Part shown: positions 63,459 through 64,000 of the stretch, one piece after another
How positions within the stretch are numbered: position 1 is the first letter of the stretch
Layout of the letters: every line of letters begins with the position of its first letter
From: Rhodohalobacter barkolensis
Lineage (GTDB): Bacteria; Bacteroidota; Rhodothermia; Balneolales; Balneolaceae
Length of the DNA: 64,000 nucleotides
Assembly: GCF_002834295.1 (NCBI RefSeq)
Contig: NZ_PISP01000002.1
Coordinates: forward strand, 248,001 to 312,000
Direction of reading: 5' to 3'
Notes under the pieces: model-generated
Database searches by the model: none
What the model was told of the DNA's origin: nothing
Seen by the model: the letters and a program-made list of their open reading frames with translations, nothing else
Program-made: the position numbers and the translations under genes

Positions 63459-64000
63459 TCAGTTAATTTTTGTGTTTAAAAATTGGAATAAGCGATCATA
63501 CTGATTAGCAGTAGGGTCTATGGCCATGCAGACACTGTTTAGATACTCAGGTAGGAGATTTTCCTTAAAAGGGGTTGTCTCTTTTGGCTTCCTTTTCTTT
63601 AGCTCCGTAGTCATTAATTTATGGAAGTGTTTAGGTGGCATTTGCTCGGCTAATTTAAGGCACTCTTTGAAATAGTACATATTAGGTACATCCGGCACTT
63701 CCCCATATTCTGATTCGATTATATTGGAGTATTCTTCTTTTCTGAGGGACTTAAACATGGTTGTTATATCCAGGTATCGGGTTTCTTTTTTAGCCTCTCT
63801 TACCTCAGATAGGGTAAAATTATTCGTAAGAGCTATTAATCCGACTTCTTCGTCCTTCAGTATAGAAAGGTATTTTTCAATAAGTGAGTGGTGAGTTACC
63901 AAGTAGATATGTGTAAAGGTTTTTCTGTAATCCGCCAACTGATCTTCTAACCGTTCTGGGGTATCAAGCTCAGTTTTGATTTCATACACAACCGATTTTC
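63459..64000 (-). CDS. sce7726 family protein, 5' part cut by window edge
   Basis: The open frame continues through the right window edge, so the true start is outside. The visible 180 or so residues begin KSVVYEIKTELDTPERLEDQ and continue with YLVTHHSLIEKYL. This is the conserved centre of sce7726 proteins. The VYEIK segment, E-x-K after a strand, is the second half of a PD-(D/E)XK nuclease motif; the preceding Asp would lie beyond the window. The GTG at 63989 is a chance start inside the gene. It is the first visible gene of the operon with sce7725 and RES. Confidence 0.83.
   Translation of the reverse strand, partial: KSVVYEIKTELDTPERLEDQLADYRKTFTHIYLVTHHSLIEKYLSILKDEEVGLIALTNNFTLSEVREAKKETRYLDITTMFKSLRKEEYSNIIESEYGEVPDVPNMYYFKECLKLAEQMPPKHFHKLMTTELKKRKPKETTPFKENLLPEYLNSVCMAIDPTANQYDRLFQFLNTKIN

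Larger units (their letters stand above)
56160..64000. mobile_element. Integrated element at tRNA-Arg (right end outside window)
   Basis: From the tRNA-Arg 3' end onward all genes are of mobile type: a tyrosine integrase, an unknown protein, an HTH protein, a D5/P4-type helicase, a zinc/TOPRIM primase-like protein and a cargo operon (RES, sce7725-like, sce7726-like). No capsid, conjugation or relaxase genes are visible, so it resembles a satellite or a small integrative element. The exact left boundary in the tRNA is inferred. The right attachment copy is not in the window. Confidence 0.8.

Noticed and set aside
63987-63989. GTG at 63989 as true start of the sce7726-like gene
   Set aside because: The frame stays open to the window edge and the conserved strand before YEIK would be cut off.

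Overview
The window reads as chromosomal DNA of an aerobic Gram-negative bacterium of the Bacteroidota/Balneolota group. I lean towards Balneolaceae, but that is inference from gene style and order, not from a search. Pointers are an outer membrane (LptD, Mla lipid transport, YceI-type and beta-barrel proteins), oxygen-dependent haem synthesis (HemF), GxxExxY and four-helix-bundle genes, Bacteroidota-type mobile genes (DUF6371-like), weak or absent Shine-Dalgarno sequences before most genes, several TTG/GTG starts, and by-eye GC in the low to mid forties.

Layout. Positions 1-9344 hold a cut amidoligase-like gene, a penicillin-acylase-family enzyme, a DUF481-like barrel, a guanidine-modifying enzyme, a DUF58 protein, an SDR, a two-component pair and an aquaporin. 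Positions 9654-15895 are a haem operon in the order hemH-hemA-hemC-hemD-hemE-hemF. Positions 16119-17676 hold an NTF2-like protein, a crotonase and CutA. After tRNA-Leu come tig-clpP-clpX (17966-21213), an orphan histidine kinase and an ECF sigma factor. On the minus strand aroC, a TPR protein, a LysM/RlpA protein and a CPBP protease overlap or sit close together. Positions 27013-29426 encode the MlaEFD lipid transporter, followed by a PpiD-like chaperone, ribD-ribE, lptD, a ROK kinase, an FtsB/DivIC protein and tRNA-Lys.

Positions 37830-45697 hold hit, aroQ, a flippase, a GxxExxY cassette with inverted flanks, a four-helix-bundle gene, recN and secreted proteins. Positions 45797-50195 pair a YdiJ-like D-2-hydroxyglutarate dehydrogenase with an LhgO-like L-2-hydroxyglutarate oxidoreductase. 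A TlpA lipoprotein, ahcY, yceI, a universal stress protein and a lipase follow.

From tRNA-Arg(TCG) at 56101-56174 to the window end lies an integrated element: a tyrosine integrase, an unknown 276-aa protein, an HTH protein, a D5/P4-type helicase and a separate zinc-ribbon/TOPRIM primase-like protein. Convergent with these is a tight operon of sce7726-like (PD-(D/E)XK-like), sce7725-like and HEPN/RES-type genes. This last operon is the best candidate for an undescribed defence or toxin system. The distal end of the element and the start of the sce7726-like gene lie beyond the window.

Smaller oddities include a ferrochelatase with a cysteine-rich insertion in its substrate loop, a ClpP with Asn in place of the catalytic Asp, an aquaporin without the selectivity-filter Arg, and several families of palindromic intergenic repeats.
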